Assembly (NCBI RefSeq): GCF_004664715.2
Contig: NC_051075.1
Span: 26,964,715 to 27,028,714 of the forward strand
Source: Peromyscus leucopus
Lineage: Eukaryota; Chordata; Mammalia; Rodentia; Cricetidae
Direction: 5' to 3'
DNA: 64,000 bases
Below the pieces are notes generated by a model, which was not told where the DNA came from, ran no database searches, and was given only the letters and a program-made list of their open reading frames with translations. Below are positions 1 through 12,861 of the stretch, piece by piece (the stretch's first letter is position 1; the number at the start of each line of letters is the position of its first letter). The position numbers and the translations under genes are program-made.

Positions 1-224
1 TCTATGTTGAATTTTATCATATTCAATTTTAGAAAAGCAAAAACTTAAAATATAAAAATAAAGGTTTTATTTTCAACTGTGGTAAACAAAACATCAGAAT
101 TTTATTCTCATTAGCCTTTAGTTCTATCATCAGTGATAAAAATCCCATATCTAAAACTGCTTTGTACTCTTCTCTTTCCCTGTTAATACACTGACCAAGA
201 CAGATCAAAAGTTAAGTGAGGGAG

Positions 225-365
225 TTCAACCTGACAGTACAAGCCTATAATCCCGATACCTGGGAGTTAGAGACAGAAAGATCAGGAATTCAAAGCCAGA
301 CACAGCTGTACAGAAAATATGAGGCCATCCTGAGATACATGAGACCCTGTCTTTAAGAAACAAAA
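225..365 (+). repeat. B1 SINE, degraded
   Basis: Cctataatcccgatacctggg and a terminal gagaccctgtct are B1-like, with many changes between. Confidence 0.5.
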
Positions 366-429
366 GAGGTTAAGAAAAATCTTGAAAAGCAGTAGTAAGT
401 CTCCTCAAAAGATGAAAACTACCACACCT

Positions 430-636
430 GGGGCTGGAGAGACTGTTCAGCAGTTTAGAGTGCCTGCTTCCCTGCCAGAGAACTTGAGCTCAGTTCCCAG
501 TACCCATATCTAGGGACTCATATTTGCCTATAATTCCAGCTCCCTCTTCTTACCTCCACAGATACCTACACTCACATGCACACACCCCCACAGACACACA
601 AGTACACACATAATTCAAAAATAAAAATATTTTTTT
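430..636 (+). repeat. B2 SINE
   Basis: Starts ggggctggagaga, contains the tRNA-derived B box (gagctcagttcccagtaccc) and ends in an A-rich tail with aataaaaata. Confidence 0.7.
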
Positions 637-639
637 AAA

Positions 640-1335
640 AAACTTCCATATGATCCAGCTAAACCACTCTCAAAGAATCAGTCAGCCCTTACGGGAGACA
701 CCTACACATCTGTGTCTACTCTGTATTCTCATCACATTACATTACCTAACCAACTTAGGCACCCATTAATGAGTGGATGGACAAAGAAAACAGCACACTG
801 AGCACAGTGGTGAAGGCCTATGATCCTAGGATATAAGAAGCTGAGGCAGGCTGGGCTTAGTGGTTGCATGCCTCTAACCCCAGCCTGATTTACATAGTGA
901 ATTCCAGGACAGTCAGAGCTACATGGAGGTGGGGGAGGGGACTGACAAGGGAGATCACTGCAAACTTCAGACCAGCCTGAGCTACAGAGGAAAAAGGAAA
1001 AAGAAAGAAGGGGTAGAAAATGTGGCCTTAGATACACTACAGAGATTTATTCCACTGTAAAGGAGAATGAAAATACACCAGGAAAATGGATAACTAGAGA
1101 GCCATCGTGTTAATCAAGTAAGTCAATCTCATAAAGACAAGTATTGCATTTCCTTCCCTACATGGAATTAGAGGGGTCAGTAACAGGAGACAGTAAAAGC
1201 AGGGCTATCACAGACGAGGAAGGGATTGGGAAAAGGGAGAGTAAGAAAGGAAAACAAGAAGGACATGACCAAAGTACATAAGGTCATAAGGAAACCCAGC
1301 ACTCTGTACAAATGACATATGCTAATGAAGTGATG
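640..1335 (+). mobile_element. Old L1 3' fragment interrupted by SINE sequence
   Basis: 660-790 and 1028-1200 resemble the end of L1 ORF2 (cacccattaatgagtggatgg; ccactgtaaaggagaatga), followed by a 3' tail to 1335. 795-1015 is B1-like material dividing the two parts. Confidence 0.5.
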
Positions 1336-1426
1336 GGCTGGGCCAGGAAATGGCTCAGTGGATAAAGTGCTGGCTATGTAATCATAAGGACCTGAGTTCC
1401 AACCCCCAGCACCCCTGTAAAAAGCT
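1336..1426 (+). repeat. tRNA-derived SINE (B2/B3 type), split by an LTR
   Basis: The head gaaatggctcagtggataaa plus a B-box region stops at 1426 and resumes at 1918-2131, ending in the CA tract. The LTR at 1427-1911 is the insertion. Confidence 0.5.
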
Positions 1427-1911
1427 TGTGGTGGTATTGTGTTCTCCAAAATATTATGTACCCTAATAAACTTATCTGGGGTCAGAGAACAGAACAGCCA
1501 ACTAGATATAGAGGCCAGAAAATGGTGGCACACACGCCTTTAATCCTATCTACTTGGGAGGCAGAGATCCATCCAGATCTCTGTGAATTTAAAGCCACAA
1601 TGGAAAGAGCCAGGCATGGTGACTCATGCCTTTAATCCCAGGAAGTGATGGCAGGAAGCAGAAAGGTATATAAGGCGTGAGGACCAGGAACTAGAGCTGG
1701 TTAAGCTTTTAGGCTTTTAGTAGCAGTTCAGCTGAGATTCATTCTGGATGAGGACTCAGAGGCTTCCAGTCTGAGGAAACAGAATCAGCTGAGGAATTGG
1801 CAAGGTGAGGTGGCTGTGGCTTATTCTGCTTCTCTGATCGTCCAGCATTCATCCCAATACCTGACTCCAGGTTTGTTCTTATTAATAAGACTTTTTAAGA
1901 TTAATGCTACA
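1427..1911 (+). mobile_element. Solo LTR, family with embedded B1-like monomers
   Basis: Starts TGTGGTGG, ends GCTACA, and is flanked by an exact 6-bp target duplication aaagct (1421-1426 and 1912-1917), as for ERVK/ERV2 insertions. A TATA-like tatataagg lies near 1667. Two B1-derived stretches (around 1530-1600 and 1605-1640) are part of the LTR. Family name not assigned. Confidence 0.8.
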
Positions 1912-2128
1912 AAAGCTTGATGCCGAGGCAGGCCTGTAACCTAGTACTAGGAAAGCACAGACATGCAGATCCCAGGGGTTTGCTGGCCACCAGTCTAGAG
2001 CAAACAGCAAGCTCAGGGTGCAGGAAGAGACATTTTGTATCGAGCACTAACTAAAATGAAAAGTGACAGAAAATGATACTTGATGTTGACCTCTGGCTTC
2101 CACAAGATCATACATGCATGAGTGCACC

Positions 2129-2131
<3 letters not shown>

Positions 2132-2173
<42 letters not shown>
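2132..2173 (+). repeat. (CA)n microsatellite
   Basis: About 21 uninterrupted CA units at the 3' end of a SINE. Confidence 0.95.
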
Positions 2174-2175
<2 letters not shown>

Positions 2176-2298
2176 ATATACATACAGGGGAAAAAGATTT
2201 GAAAAAAATTAAAGTGAGAATCTCAGTCTGAGTGGCTGATATTATAAATAATGTATTACTGTGTAGGCCCTGCTGGCCTGGAGCTCACTATGTAGCCT

Positions 2299-2391
2299 AT
2301 CTTAGTTAAGGTTTTCATTGCTGTGAAAAGACACCATGACCACGGCAACTCTTAGAAAGAAAACATTTAATTGAGGGTGCTCGCTTACAGT
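2299..2391 (-). mobile_element. MaLR-type LTR fragment
   Basis: Tcttagttaaggttttcatt followed by gacaccatgacc is the reverse complement of the end of the MaLR-like family seen at 4386-4686. Confidence 0.5.
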
Positions 2392-2934
2392 TTTATGTGT
2401 ATTTGTGTGTATGTTGGATAATTTTATGCCTGACAAACCAAGCAATTAAAAATAAGAAAATGTGTTTTCAGTGGCCTTTAAACGTTTTGTTTTCATACTA
2501 ACTCACTTTTATTGTACTTAGTAAAAAGCATTCATTCCAAAGGATGGGAAGAAAAACCACAACTAACCCTTCAACACAGACAGTTTGAAGAGCAGTCTAC
2601 ACCATACCATCATAGTGGATCAAGCCCCTAATAGCACCTAATCCACAAAGCAGGAGCTGCATGATGGTATGATAAAAGAATTAGAGCATTAATAACACAT
2701 GGGAAATTATAGTTATAGACTAACCATCAGCTGAAATGAAATGTCATTAATCATAGTGCTATATTATTATTTATAATATACTTCACATATATGTATGCAT
2801 GTATAAAAGTGTATATGTACATATATGTGTATATTAGTATCTACTAAATACAATATTTGATTCTCCCCATCGGGATAAGGTAAATAAAATTTGTTCACTT
2901 TTTTTACTATTGTTTTTAATTTTGATTTAGGAGT

Positions 2935-3119
2935 GTGCATATGTAAACCTGTCTGTGTATGTGTGGGTGGGTGCCTGCAGAGGTCTTAAGAGGGCATTAG
3001 ATCCCCTGAAACCAGAGTTATAGGCAGTTGTTAGCTTCCCAACACGGATGCTGGAAACTGAATTTGGTCTTTTCCAACAGCAGCAAGTGCTCTTATCTAC
3101 TGAGCCATTCCTCCAGCCT
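2935..3119 (-). repeat. B2 SINE
   Basis: Reverse complement of a B2; the right end reads tgagccattcctccagcct. Confidence 0.7.

Positions 3120-3120
<1 letters not shown>

Positions 3121-3184
<64 letters not shown>
3121..3184 (+). repeat. (GT)n microsatellite
   Basis: 32 uninterrupted GT units between a B2 and a B1. Confidence 0.97.
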
Positions 3185-3185
<1 letters not shown>

Positions 3186-3187
<2 letters not shown>

Positions 3188-3311
3188 AGAGGCAGTTTCA
3201 TGTTTGCCAGGATGCTCTCAAACTTCCTGAGAATGACCTACATCTCCTGATCCTCCTGCCTCTACCTCCCAAGTGCTGGGATTACAAGTGTGTGCCACCA
3301 TACCTGGTCAT
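3186..3311 (-). repeat. B1 SINE
   Basis: Reverse-complement B1 with cccaagtgctgggattacaa and gtgtgccaccatacctgg. Confidence 0.7.
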
Positions 3312-3650
3312 AATAAACATGCTGACTCAGGAGCACTCGTGTGCATGTGTGGATGCACATTTGTGCACATGGATATGGAAGGCAGGGAAGAATCCCAGGT
3401 GGCATCCTCAGAAGCCAGGCACCTTGTTCTTTGAGATAAGATTTCTCACTGGCCTGGAGGTCACCAAACTGGCTAGGCTAGCAGGCGAGTGAGTCCCAGC
3501 AATTCACCTGTCTCCATCTCCCAGAGCTGGGATTACACGTGGGTTCCACCACATCCAACTTTTTTCCCATGGATTCTGGGGATCAATCTCAGGTTCTTAT
3601 GATTGCAAGGCAAGCATTTTACCAACTGGGCTATCTTCCCAACCCTGAGG
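3312..3650 (-). repeat. B4/B3-type composite SINE with trailing B1 piece
   Basis: Contains gagctgggattacacgtggg and a tRNA-like end (caggttcttatgattgcaag). A B1 fragment follows to about 3716. Confidence 0.45.
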
Positions 3651-3901
3651 AATACTTTTTGTTTTGTTATGTTTTCAAGACAGAGTTTCTCTATGCAGCC
3701 CTGGCTGTCCTAGAAGTACTTTTTAAAAAACTGCTATTACACTTATCATTGACTATTCTACAAAATAAGCTAGGTTTGAAAGAAACAAATATTTATTTTC
3801 TAGTGATAAATGTTACCCAAATAAGATACCCAGATTGAGAGTATGACCTACAATAGTTTTTATATATAACTAAACCTCTACTAAAATAAAATAAAAACTT
3901 A

Positions 3902-4051
<150 letters not shown>

Positions 4052-4145
4052 CTAACAACAAAAAGCAAAATCTACTACGGCCATGACACTGTATCAAAGA
4101 CTACACATTTTCTAGCACTAAAAAAATCATTCTAGGGCAAGGAAA

Positions 4146-4372
4146 AGCCCAAGGGCTAAAGAGATGGCTCAGCAGTTAACAGCACTGGCTGTTCTTCCAG
4201 AGGACCAGGTTCAGTTTCCAGAACCCACATGGCAGCTCATAACCATCCATTACTCCAACTCCAGCCATCTAATGCTCTCTTCTGGACTCTCAGGCACCAG
4301 GCACACATGTGGTGCTCATGCATACATTCAAGCAAAACATTCACACACATAAAATAAATATAAAATAAAGCC
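4146..4372 (+). repeat. B2 SINE
   Basis: Starts agggctaaagagatggctca and ends in an aaataaatataaaataaa tail. Confidence 0.75.
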
Positions 4373-4385
4373 CACTGTCAGATGC

Positions 4386-4686
4386 TGTGGTGGTTTGAGT
4401 GAAGATGGTCCCCACAGGCTCATGGGGTGTGACATCTCACTGTTGGGAGATGTGGCCTTGTTGGAGGAAGTATGTCACTGGAGATGGGCTTTGAGATTTC
4501 TGGTGTCACTCTCTCCTCCTGCTATCTGCCAGTCCAGATGTAGAACTCTCAGCTACCTCTCCAGGACCATGTCTGCCTGCATGCCACCATGACAATAATG
4601 AACTAACCCTCTGAACTGTAAGCCATCCACAATTAAATGTTTTCCTTTGTAAGAGTTGCCGTAGTCATGGTGTCTAACTAAGACAG
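4386..4686 (+). mobile_element. MaLR-type LTR (TGTGGTGGTTTGA family)
   Basis: Starts tgtggtggtttgagtgaaga, contains gtggccttgttggaggaag and ends catggtgtctaactaagaca. Same family as 32950, 36310, 46899 (minus) and 49118. Confidence 0.65.
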
Positions 4687-5228
4687 AAGTCTTCACTACA
4701 GAGCCCAATAGATATTTAAAGAACTGTCAGAACACAGTCCATGAATGAAGCTAGGTGAGACTTCTGAGAGCTTGTGAGAAAACAAGACAGAAGTCTTGTT
4801 ATCTCTGCTCCTCCATAACTTGGGTTGTTCCTGGAATGTGCTTTGACCCCTCCCATGTGTTCGGGATAGGAGTGAGTTCATTTAGATTATTCATTACAGC
4901 TAGCTATTATCTGTTTATATGCCTCTATGGAAAAACATGATTTTGTCACGTGCAGCCTGTCCTTGTCACTGTACACTTTACTCAGGTGACTCTTCTTAAC
5001 CCTCTGAGTATAAACTGTCTGATGCTCTGAATAAAGTTGGCTACTGTATGAGACTTTAGTCTGCCTCATTTTTAGCCCTCCACTCTTCCTGGTTCACACT
5101 GCTAACTACAGCAGCAACAAAGAACTAATACTAATCTTCTCAGAGTGAGATTCTTCCTATGGAGTTGTTCAACATATGCAAAGGAATAAATGATATGATA
5201 GTACCATAGCAATAAAGTGTAAAACAAA
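4687..5228. other. Intronic stretch without assigned feature
   Basis: No exon. An aataaagttg near 5030 suggests a possible old LTR, but I cannot place its ends. Confidence 0.3.
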
Positions 5229-6500
5229 AGGCATATGACGTCACCTCAATAGATGCAGAAAAGGCATTTGGTAAAATTCAGCACTCTTTAATAAGAATGC
5301 TAAATGCATTATGTATAGAAGAATTCTACTTCAACATAACAAAAAGCCATGCATTAAAAGAGGCCACAAATGATATCCCACCTTAGTGGGAGAAAATGAG
5401 CTTCTCTCTAATGTCTAGAACAAAATAAGGATTCCTATTTTCACCAGTCACTAAACATTGTACTACAAAATGTCCTTCCACAAAATCAGGCAAGAGGAAG
5501 AAAACAGAGCATCAAAATTGGAACAGGAAGTCAAACTGTCACTAAAATAACACAACCTGTCTCTCACGTAGAGATCTCTACACATTCAACTAAAAATATT
5601 AAAAATCATGAAAAAAATAACCTCTTTTTATTGTTGGGAGAGGGAGGAGCTGGAGATAAGACAACAATTAAGAGTAAATACTATGGGTTTTCCTGCGATG
5701 TCCCTGACCCCCCTGGCTCCTACAATCCCTCCTCCCTCTCCTCAGCAGGACTCCCAAACATGGGCCAAAAGACCCAATGTTTGGCCATGGATTTCTGAAT
5801 CTGCCTCCATCAGTCACTGGATGAAGGTTCTCCAATGACAACAGGGATTGTCACCAATCCAGTCACAGGGGATGCCCAGTTCAGGCTATGTATCTACTGC
5901 TGTCAGGAGTCTTAGCTGGAGCCATCCTTGTAGCTCTGAGTTTTCCTTGCCCCCCTTTCCCATCATGTCTGTCAGCACTCTTCCCTCTGTCCACCCCACA
6001 ACCCAACCCCTCAAGTTTCCATGCCCCCCCTGTCCCAGTCTCCCCTGGAGATCTCCTCTGTTTCCACTTCCCAGGGAGATCCATATGCCCCCCACTCAGG
6101 CCCTCCTTGTTACCCAGCCTGTCTGGAAACTGATAGCCTGGCTCATGGGAACTCACAGAGTCTCAAACAACAACCAGGGAGCTTTCATAGGACTGACCTA
6201 GGCCTTCTGCATATATGTGCCAGTTGAGTAGCTTGGTCTACTTGTAGGACTCCTGGCAATGGAGGCAGGGGCTGTCCCTGGTGCTTTGACTGCCTATTGG
6301 GACCCTGTTCCTCATGCTGGATTGCCTTGCCCAGCCTGAATACAGGGGGAGGTGCTTGGTCTTAAGGCAGCTGACCCTTCCTAAGCAAATATGGAGGAGG
6401 GGGGTAGGGTAGAGGGGAATTGGGAGGGAATGGGAAAAGAGGAGGGAGGGGAGGCTTCAGACAGGATATAAAATAAATAAATTATATTTTTAAAAAAAGA
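5229..6500 (+). mobile_element. 5'-truncated, degraded L1 (ORF2 piece plus 3' UTR)
   Basis: 5229-5530 matches the ORF2 region around tcaatagatgcagaaaagg. A long C-rich 3' UTR follows, with the typical tail ggaggggagg...aataaataaatt near 6440-6490. Reading frames are broken. Confidence 0.65.
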
Positions 6501-6626
6501 TCTTGTTACAGTAAGCTGGCATGAGGAGGTAATAAATTTTACTTTGATTGGGCGGGGGGGGGGGGGGGAGTGAATTCTGGCTAGACAGTGATGGTGCATT
6601 TTTTTAAAACGGGGTATGACTAGTCA

Positions 6627-6789
6627 GTCAGTGGTGGTGCATGCCTTTATTCCCAGCACTCAGGAGGCAGAGGCAGGTTGATCTCTGAGAGTTCAAGGCC
6701 AGGCTGCTCTACAGAGTTCCAGAACATCCAGACCTGTTACACAGAGAAACTGTGTCTTGAGAAACAAAACAAAACAAAAACAAAAGAAG
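6627..6789 (+). repeat. B1 SINE
   Basis: Ggtggtgcatgcctttattc start and an A-rich tail of aaaac units. Confidence 0.75.
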
Positions 6790-6795
6790 TAAATA

Positions 6796-7120
6796 CTGCT
6801 CTTGCAGAGGACTCAAGTTTCATTTCAGAACCCACACTAGATGACTTACAACCACCTGTAACTACAGCTCCAGGAATTCTGATGTCTCTGACTTCTGTGG
6901 GCTCTTGCACACATAGACACAAAACCCCACACATACACAAAATTTAAAAATAATTTTTAGAAAAAAGCAGCAAGCATGTAGCAGCAAGCATGTTGCCATA
7001 TGCCTATAATCCGGACACTTGAAAGGATCAGAAGGATCAGAAGAAGTTGAGAATTTCAAGGCTATCATCACCTCCACAGGGAATTCAAGGCATCTTGGCT
7101 ACATAAGACTCTAGCTAAAA

Positions 7121-7153
<33 letters not shown>

Positions 7154-7160
7154 AAAATTC
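6796..7160 (+). repeat. B2 tail fragment followed by degraded B1 with poly-A
   Basis: 6796-6955 is the 3' half of a B2. 6975-7160 is B1-like with an A run of more than 20. Confidence 0.55.
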
Positions 7161-7606
7161 AGTAACACTGTTATACACCTATACCAAACTCCCTGAAATG
7201 GAAATCAAGGGCCAGGCATAGAGAGCTCAATGGTGGAACATCTACCTAGCCACAGGAAAGACTTGGTTTGATCCCTAGCACTGCTGTGAAAGGGCGGGAG
7301 GGAAGGAGGGGGGGAGAGGAGGAGGAAATAATCCCATTTACAATAGTTAAAAAAAATACCTATTTTAAATCCAAACAAGAATAAAGGAAATTAAACAAAT
7401 GAAAAGATATATTTGTTCATTGACAGGAAAATCAGTATTGTTAAAATGTCCACACTACCAAATTCAATCTACAGATTCATTGTCAACTATACCAATGACA
7501 TGGTTTGCAGAACTAGAAAATAAATCCTCCAATTCATATAAAAGATTCAGTGAAAAGTTTAGTTTTTTTTTTTTACCTTTCAGAATTAAAAAGCAGTCAG
7601 TCAGCC

Positions 7607-7750
7607 AAATAGGGTGGAACATGCTTTTAACCCCAGCACTTGGGAGGCAGAGACAGGCAGAGCACTAAGAATTTGAGGCCGGTCTGGTCTACATAGTGAG
7701 TTCCAAAGAGCCAGAGCTACATACACTGTCTCAAAATATCAAAGACACGT
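7607..7750 (+). repeat. B1 SINE
   Basis: Ccccagcacttgggaggcag and ctacatagtgagttcc. It lies about 25 bp from the residue 437-466 exon donor side. Confidence 0.7.
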
Positions 7751-7772
7751 TTTTTTTAAATGTAAGCAGTCA

Positions 7773-7865
<93 letters not shown>

Positions 7866-8204
7866 CTATAAAAAAAGAAGACAGGGTGCTTGAAAGCTAA
7901 AGAATATTATTTATTAATTTATAGGAAGAAGAAAAGCAGGGATAAGCCTCCGGTAAGATAAAACACACAGCTTTCAGATTTATTCAATAAATCTTAAGAG
8001 CTTAAAATTTTAACATCATATCACAAACACATAATTAAATACAATTAAGCATTGTACATGACAAAAACATTAAGATTATTAAGAGGTTTGCTAAGTAAAT
8101 TAAAAGGATACAACAATACAAGGTTTTTTGAAGCATGCACTATTTAACAAGTGATTAAACAATAACATTACCTTTCCACCCAACTTTCCTATCTGTGTCA
8201 AAAG

Positions 8205-8207
<3 letters not shown>

Positions 8208-8257
<50 letters not shown>
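8208..8257. repeat. (TA)n microsatellite
   Basis: About 25 TA units. Confidence 0.95.
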
Positions 8258-8260
<3 letters not shown>

Positions 8261-8660
8261 TATATGACTAGGTCCTCTGCATCAGAAGTATAAGCATTCT
8301 AAATGCCAAGAAAATTCAGACACAAATCTTTACCACACAAACTGCATATAAGCTGACTTTTGCTTTGTCATTTTTGAAAGCTGATTGTGTAGTTTGTGCT
8401 GTCTTATCATCCTATCTACAACTACATGACTGTAGTTTTAGAATGCATTACGGTCTCTCAACAGGCAGAGAAAAAGAAGGGATTGAAACCTAAATCTCTC
8501 TGATTTGGTTGTTCTGTTGTTAATTATGGTGACAAACAGTGTATGGGAAAGAACAACCACACATGGAAGTATACGACAGAAGCTCAACCACATACAACAG
8601 TTGAAAAGGAAAATCACAGGTGTCCATGATGGGCCTGTCTTTGTATTAGCCTAGAAATTA

Positions 8661-8771
<111 letters not shown>

Positions 8772-8817
8772 CTATAAATAAGAACATGGTACATTTGGTT
8801 TTCTCAAAGATAAAGTC

Positions 8818-8969
8818 AGGGCTTGAAAGATAGCTGAGTGGATAAAGGTACTGGCCACCAACCCTGACCACCTGAGTTTAAATCCCAGGAACCACTTGGT
8901 AGGCAGAAAGAACCAACTCCTCTAAGTTGCCCTTAGACCCCCATACAAGCATCATAGAATGTGCATGTG

Positions 8970-9011
<42 letters not shown>

Positions 9012-9030
9012 TAAATATAATAAAAATTGT
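8818..9030 (+). repeat. B2/B3-type SINE with (CA)n tail
   Basis: tRNA-related head (agctgagtggataaagg), then CA repeats at 8973-9008. Confidence 0.6.
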
Positions 9031-9104
9031 AATAAGTTCAGATATTTATAAGTGTTTAAGAATATAAGACATCCTTCCATATTTAAAACTCGAAAGTCAG
9101 TGAA

Positions 9105-9243
9105 GACCCAGGTATGGTGGGGGACACCTTTAATTCCAGCACCTGGTAGAAGATCTATGTGAAGCTGAGGCTAGCCCAGTCTTTGTAGGAAGTTCTAGGA
9201 CAGACAGGGCTACACATAAATATCCTGTCTCAAAAACAAGGCA
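9105..9243 (+). repeat. B1 SINE
   Basis: Acacctttaattccagcacc and ctgtctcaaaaac. Confidence 0.65.
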
Positions 9244-9449
9244 ATGAAAATATGCTAAAATTAAAAATAATTAACCATAAGGCTCTAATTTAATTCTAGT
9301 CTTCTATTTTCACCAGCCATAGGAGGACTCCGTGTGGGAATCCAACCATGATTTCAAAGTCATGCCATGCCCTAAATTCAAACTGCATACATCAAAATCC
9401 TGGGCTTCATCTATTGCTTCTCCACAGAAAATTCTGTCTGTAAGACTGA

Positions 9450-9659
9450 TCTCTTTTTTAATTATGTTATGTGTAGGAATGTTTTGCCTGTATGTATGTC
9501 TATACATCATGTACATGTCTAGTCCCCACAGAGACAAGAAAGCATTGGATGGCTGGAAACTAGAGTTACAGGCAGTTATGAGCTGATGCTGGAAATCAAA
9601 TTTGAGTCCTCTGGAAGAACAGCCAGTGCTCTTAACCACTGAGTCTTCTCTCTAGCCCC
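9450..9659 (-). repeat. B2 SINE
   Basis: Reverse complement; ends cttaaccactgag...agcccc. Confidence 0.7.
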
Positions 9660-9735
9660 AAGAATGGTCTCTTTCCAGTTTCTCCTACTATTAAATGTAA
9701 GCTATTACATTGTCTTGTAACTAAAAATTAGAAAA

Positions 9736-9955
9736 CGCTGGGACTGTAGCTCAGTGACAGACCACTGGCTTAGCACTGAAAAGACCCTTAGGTTTAATTC
9801 CCAAGACTGGAGAAAAAAAATCTACTTTGCTGGGCATGGTGCCATAGGCATGAATTCTAACACTGGGATACAGTCAGGTGGAACTCTATGAATTTGAGAC
9901 CAAGCTGGCATACATAGTGAGTTCCAGGCCAGCCAGGCTATACAGTGAAATGTGG
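9736..9955 (+). repeat. ID SINE (9736-9811) followed by B1 (9826-9955)
   Basis: The ID part reads actgtagctcagtgacag with the tRNA-Ala-like B box. The B1 part reads ctgggcatggtgccatagg. Confidence 0.55.
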
Positions 9956-10187
9956 TTCTTCATTAATCCTCAAATGACAGATACATGTATCTCCAATCTA
10001 CAAGCAGCTCACATAATTAATACTATGGTTTTAATATTTCAACACAAACTGTCCACTCTCACCAGGCATTCTTCCCAAACATCTCATGTTGATGCTCGCC
10101 TCCATGATTCTCCTCAATTTGGGCTACTGAATAACATTCATTTTCCTCTCATCTTTCAGAAAATAATATAAGCCACACTCCCCTGGT

Positions 10188-10333
10188 GTTTTATTTTGTG
10201 TTTTGAGACACAGAGTTTCTCTGTGTAGCCCTGGCAGTCCTTTATAAACCAGATAGGCCTCAAACTCAGAGATCCCCCTGCCTCTGCCTCCCAAGGGCTG
10301 GAATTAAAGGTGTGAGCCACTATGCCCAGCTCT
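10188..10333 (-). repeat. B1 SINE
   Basis: Reverse-complement B1, from ttgagacacagagtttctct to gtgagccactatgcccagc. Confidence 0.75.
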
Positions 10334-10689
10334 CACTTCTCTTAAACTTCTACACCACTTTGTTTTCTACTGTTACTTCATCTCATCATATACATTAGCT
10401 TAGTCTCTCTCTCAAGACAAAGTTCCCCTAATAACAAAACCTCTACCTTACAGATCCAATCACATCTCCACAATTTCCTACCATCATGCTGATTACATGG
10501 TAAGAAATATTTAATGAAAATTCAAAACCAGGGTTTTTGTAATATACATGTAATTAACACAAAGCCTTCCAAGTGTTTTAAGTCAATATTTGAAATTCAT
10601 GATGGAATATTACATACAACCAACACTAATTACAAAACTAAAGAATAATTTCCTCTCAAGTTAGTTCATTTCTGCCATTATAAAAACAT

Positions 10690-10861
10690 AGCTGGACAGT
10701 GGTAAATGCCTTTAATCCCAGCATTTGGGAGGCAGAGGCAGGTGGATCGGATCTCTGATTTCAAGGCCAGACTGGTCTACAGAGCAAGTTCCAGGACAGC
10801 AAGGGCAACACAGAGAATCCCGATCTCAAAAAACAAAAAGAAAAAGAAAAAAAAAGAACCC

Positions 10862-10911
<50 letters not shown>
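10690..10911 (+). repeat. B1 SINE with A-rich tail and (CA)n
   Basis: B1 body 10690-10858, then CA repeats 10865-10911. Confidence 0.8.
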
Positions 10912-10915
<4 letters not shown>

Positions 10916-10921
10916 TAACAT

Positions 10922-11076
10922 AGCTAGGCATGGTGTTGCATGCCGTTAATCCTAGCCTTCAGGAGTTAGAGGCTGTTGAATCTCTGCATTTAACATCAGT
11001 GTTGTCTACAAAGCAAGTTCCATGACAGCCAGGGCTACACAGAGAAACTCTGTCTCAAAAAACAAGACAAACAAAT
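10922..11076 (+). repeat. B1 SINE
   Basis: Gctaggcatggtgttgcatg start and tgtctcaaaaaacaag tail. The next element is inserted at its tail. Confidence 0.7.
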
Positions 11077-11456
11077 GATGGGAATGTCATTCTATATGCT
11101 CTGATTTGGTTGATAAATAAAACGCAGGCAGGAAGTATAGTATAGGCAGGAGTAGCAGAGAAGAGAACTGTGGAAACAGGAAGGCTGAGTCAGGAGTCAC
11201 CTGCCAGACACAGAGGAGCAAGATGTGAAGGCAAAACTGGGAAAAGGTACCAAGCCACATGGCTAAACATAAATAAGAATTATGCGTTAGTTTAAATGTA
11301 AGAGCTAGTCAGTAATAAGCCTGAGCTAATGGCCGAGCAGCTTTAACTAATATAAGCCTCTATGTGTTTACTTGGGTCGAAGCGGCTGCAGGACTGGCAA
11401 GTGAGAGAGATTTGTCCTGACCATGGGCCAGGTGGGTCACAGGAAAACTTCAGGTA
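11077..11456 (+). mobile_element. Solo LTR, 'GATTGGCC' family (recurring in window)
   Basis: Shares aaataaaacgc, caggaagtatagtatagg and gtgtttacttgggt blocks with copies at 34494, 42230, 43870 and 57194. Ends in a TACA-type terminus. Confidence 0.6.
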
Positions 11457-11643
11457 CAAATAAACAAACCATCAAAAAAAGCTAACATATAAATTTAGTA
11501 TAAAAAAGATATATAATATGTAGTGCCAGGCAGAGTAGAACACACGTGCATCACAGCACCTGGAAAGCTGACGCAGACAGGTCAGGAGTTAGAAGACAAA
11601 CTGATAAGACCTATTCTCTAAAAAATGAAAATATATATGTAGA

Positions 11644-12047
11644 TGTAGCCAATCGTCTTTTTAAAATAAGAAACACAGAGCCAATGTAAGAGGTCAGAGC
11701 TCAGAGATAAAATCTTACCTCCTGCAGTGCTCCTAACTTCCCTGAGAGAGAGAGAGAGAGAGAGCTTCTTCCTGTTTGTCTGTCTTTAAATAGTCTTTCT
11801 GTTCTGCCTTCTCATTGGTTGTAAACCCAACCACATGACTGCCTCGTCACTGCCTGTAAGTACCACCCTCCAGGTCTTAAAGGCATATGTCTCCAATACT
11901 GGCTGTATCCCTGAACACACAGAAATCTACCTAGGTCTTCTAACCACCACGCTCTTGCTATGGCTCTAATAGCTCTGACCCCAGGGCAACTTTATTTATT
12001 AACATAAAATTAAAATCACATTTCAGTACAAATAAAATATCACCATA
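11644..12047 (-). mobile_element. LTR, B1-carrying family
   Basis: Its reverse complement starts tggtgatattttatttgtac and aataaataaagtt, as does the LTR at 41490. It lies 240 bp from the residue 369-409 exon. Confidence 0.65.
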
Positions 12048-12271
12048 TATATATCCAATATAAGTAACTTTACTTACATCTACTTTTCTAACCATTATTC
12101 AGAATGATCCCAGTCTCATGGGTTTTTAATGACAGCACCTTTTTCTGGGAAACAAAATCTCTAATCCAAGGTCAAAAGTAACCATTATGTTTAAAGTACA
12201 TCTGAATTTGATGTTTTAAAGTTATCATTTAGCCTAAAATGTTCTCACTTGATAATATATCACACATGTCA

Positions 12272-12466
<195 letters not shown>

Positions 12467-12561
12467 TTACCTGAAAAAAATAATTAGACTACGAACACAT
12501 AGTAAAAACATTCCCCCAAAACAAATGTAATTAACTCAATTTCTATTAATAATTCATTTAA

Positions 12562-12745
12562 AATATAATTACACTTATTTATGTTATGTGTATGGGTATG
12601 CACACAACACAGTGTGTGTGTGAAGGTCTGAGAACAACTTCCAGGTACCAGTTCTCTCCTTCCACCATGTGGGTCCCAAGTATCCACCTCAGGGCCTCAG
12701 GCTTGCCATCAGGGCTTTCACCCACTGAGCCATTCACTGATCCAG
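12562..12745 (-). repeat. B3/B4-type SINE
   Basis: Tctctccttccaccatgtgg and cccactgagccattcact are characteristic. Confidence 0.5.
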
Positions 12746-12861
12746 ATTTTCTCCTTCCACACGCATCATCTAAGATTATCCGTGTTGTAAAATACTTGAT
12801 AATGCATCGTGTATTAATGACTGCTCCTTTTCTTAGTAACTATCCACAAAAGTTGTCTATA

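Noticed and set aside
9736..9811. tRNA gene
   Set aside because: A and B boxes are present but the sequence is an ID SINE; no complete cloverleaf. The same applies to the other ID and B2 copies.
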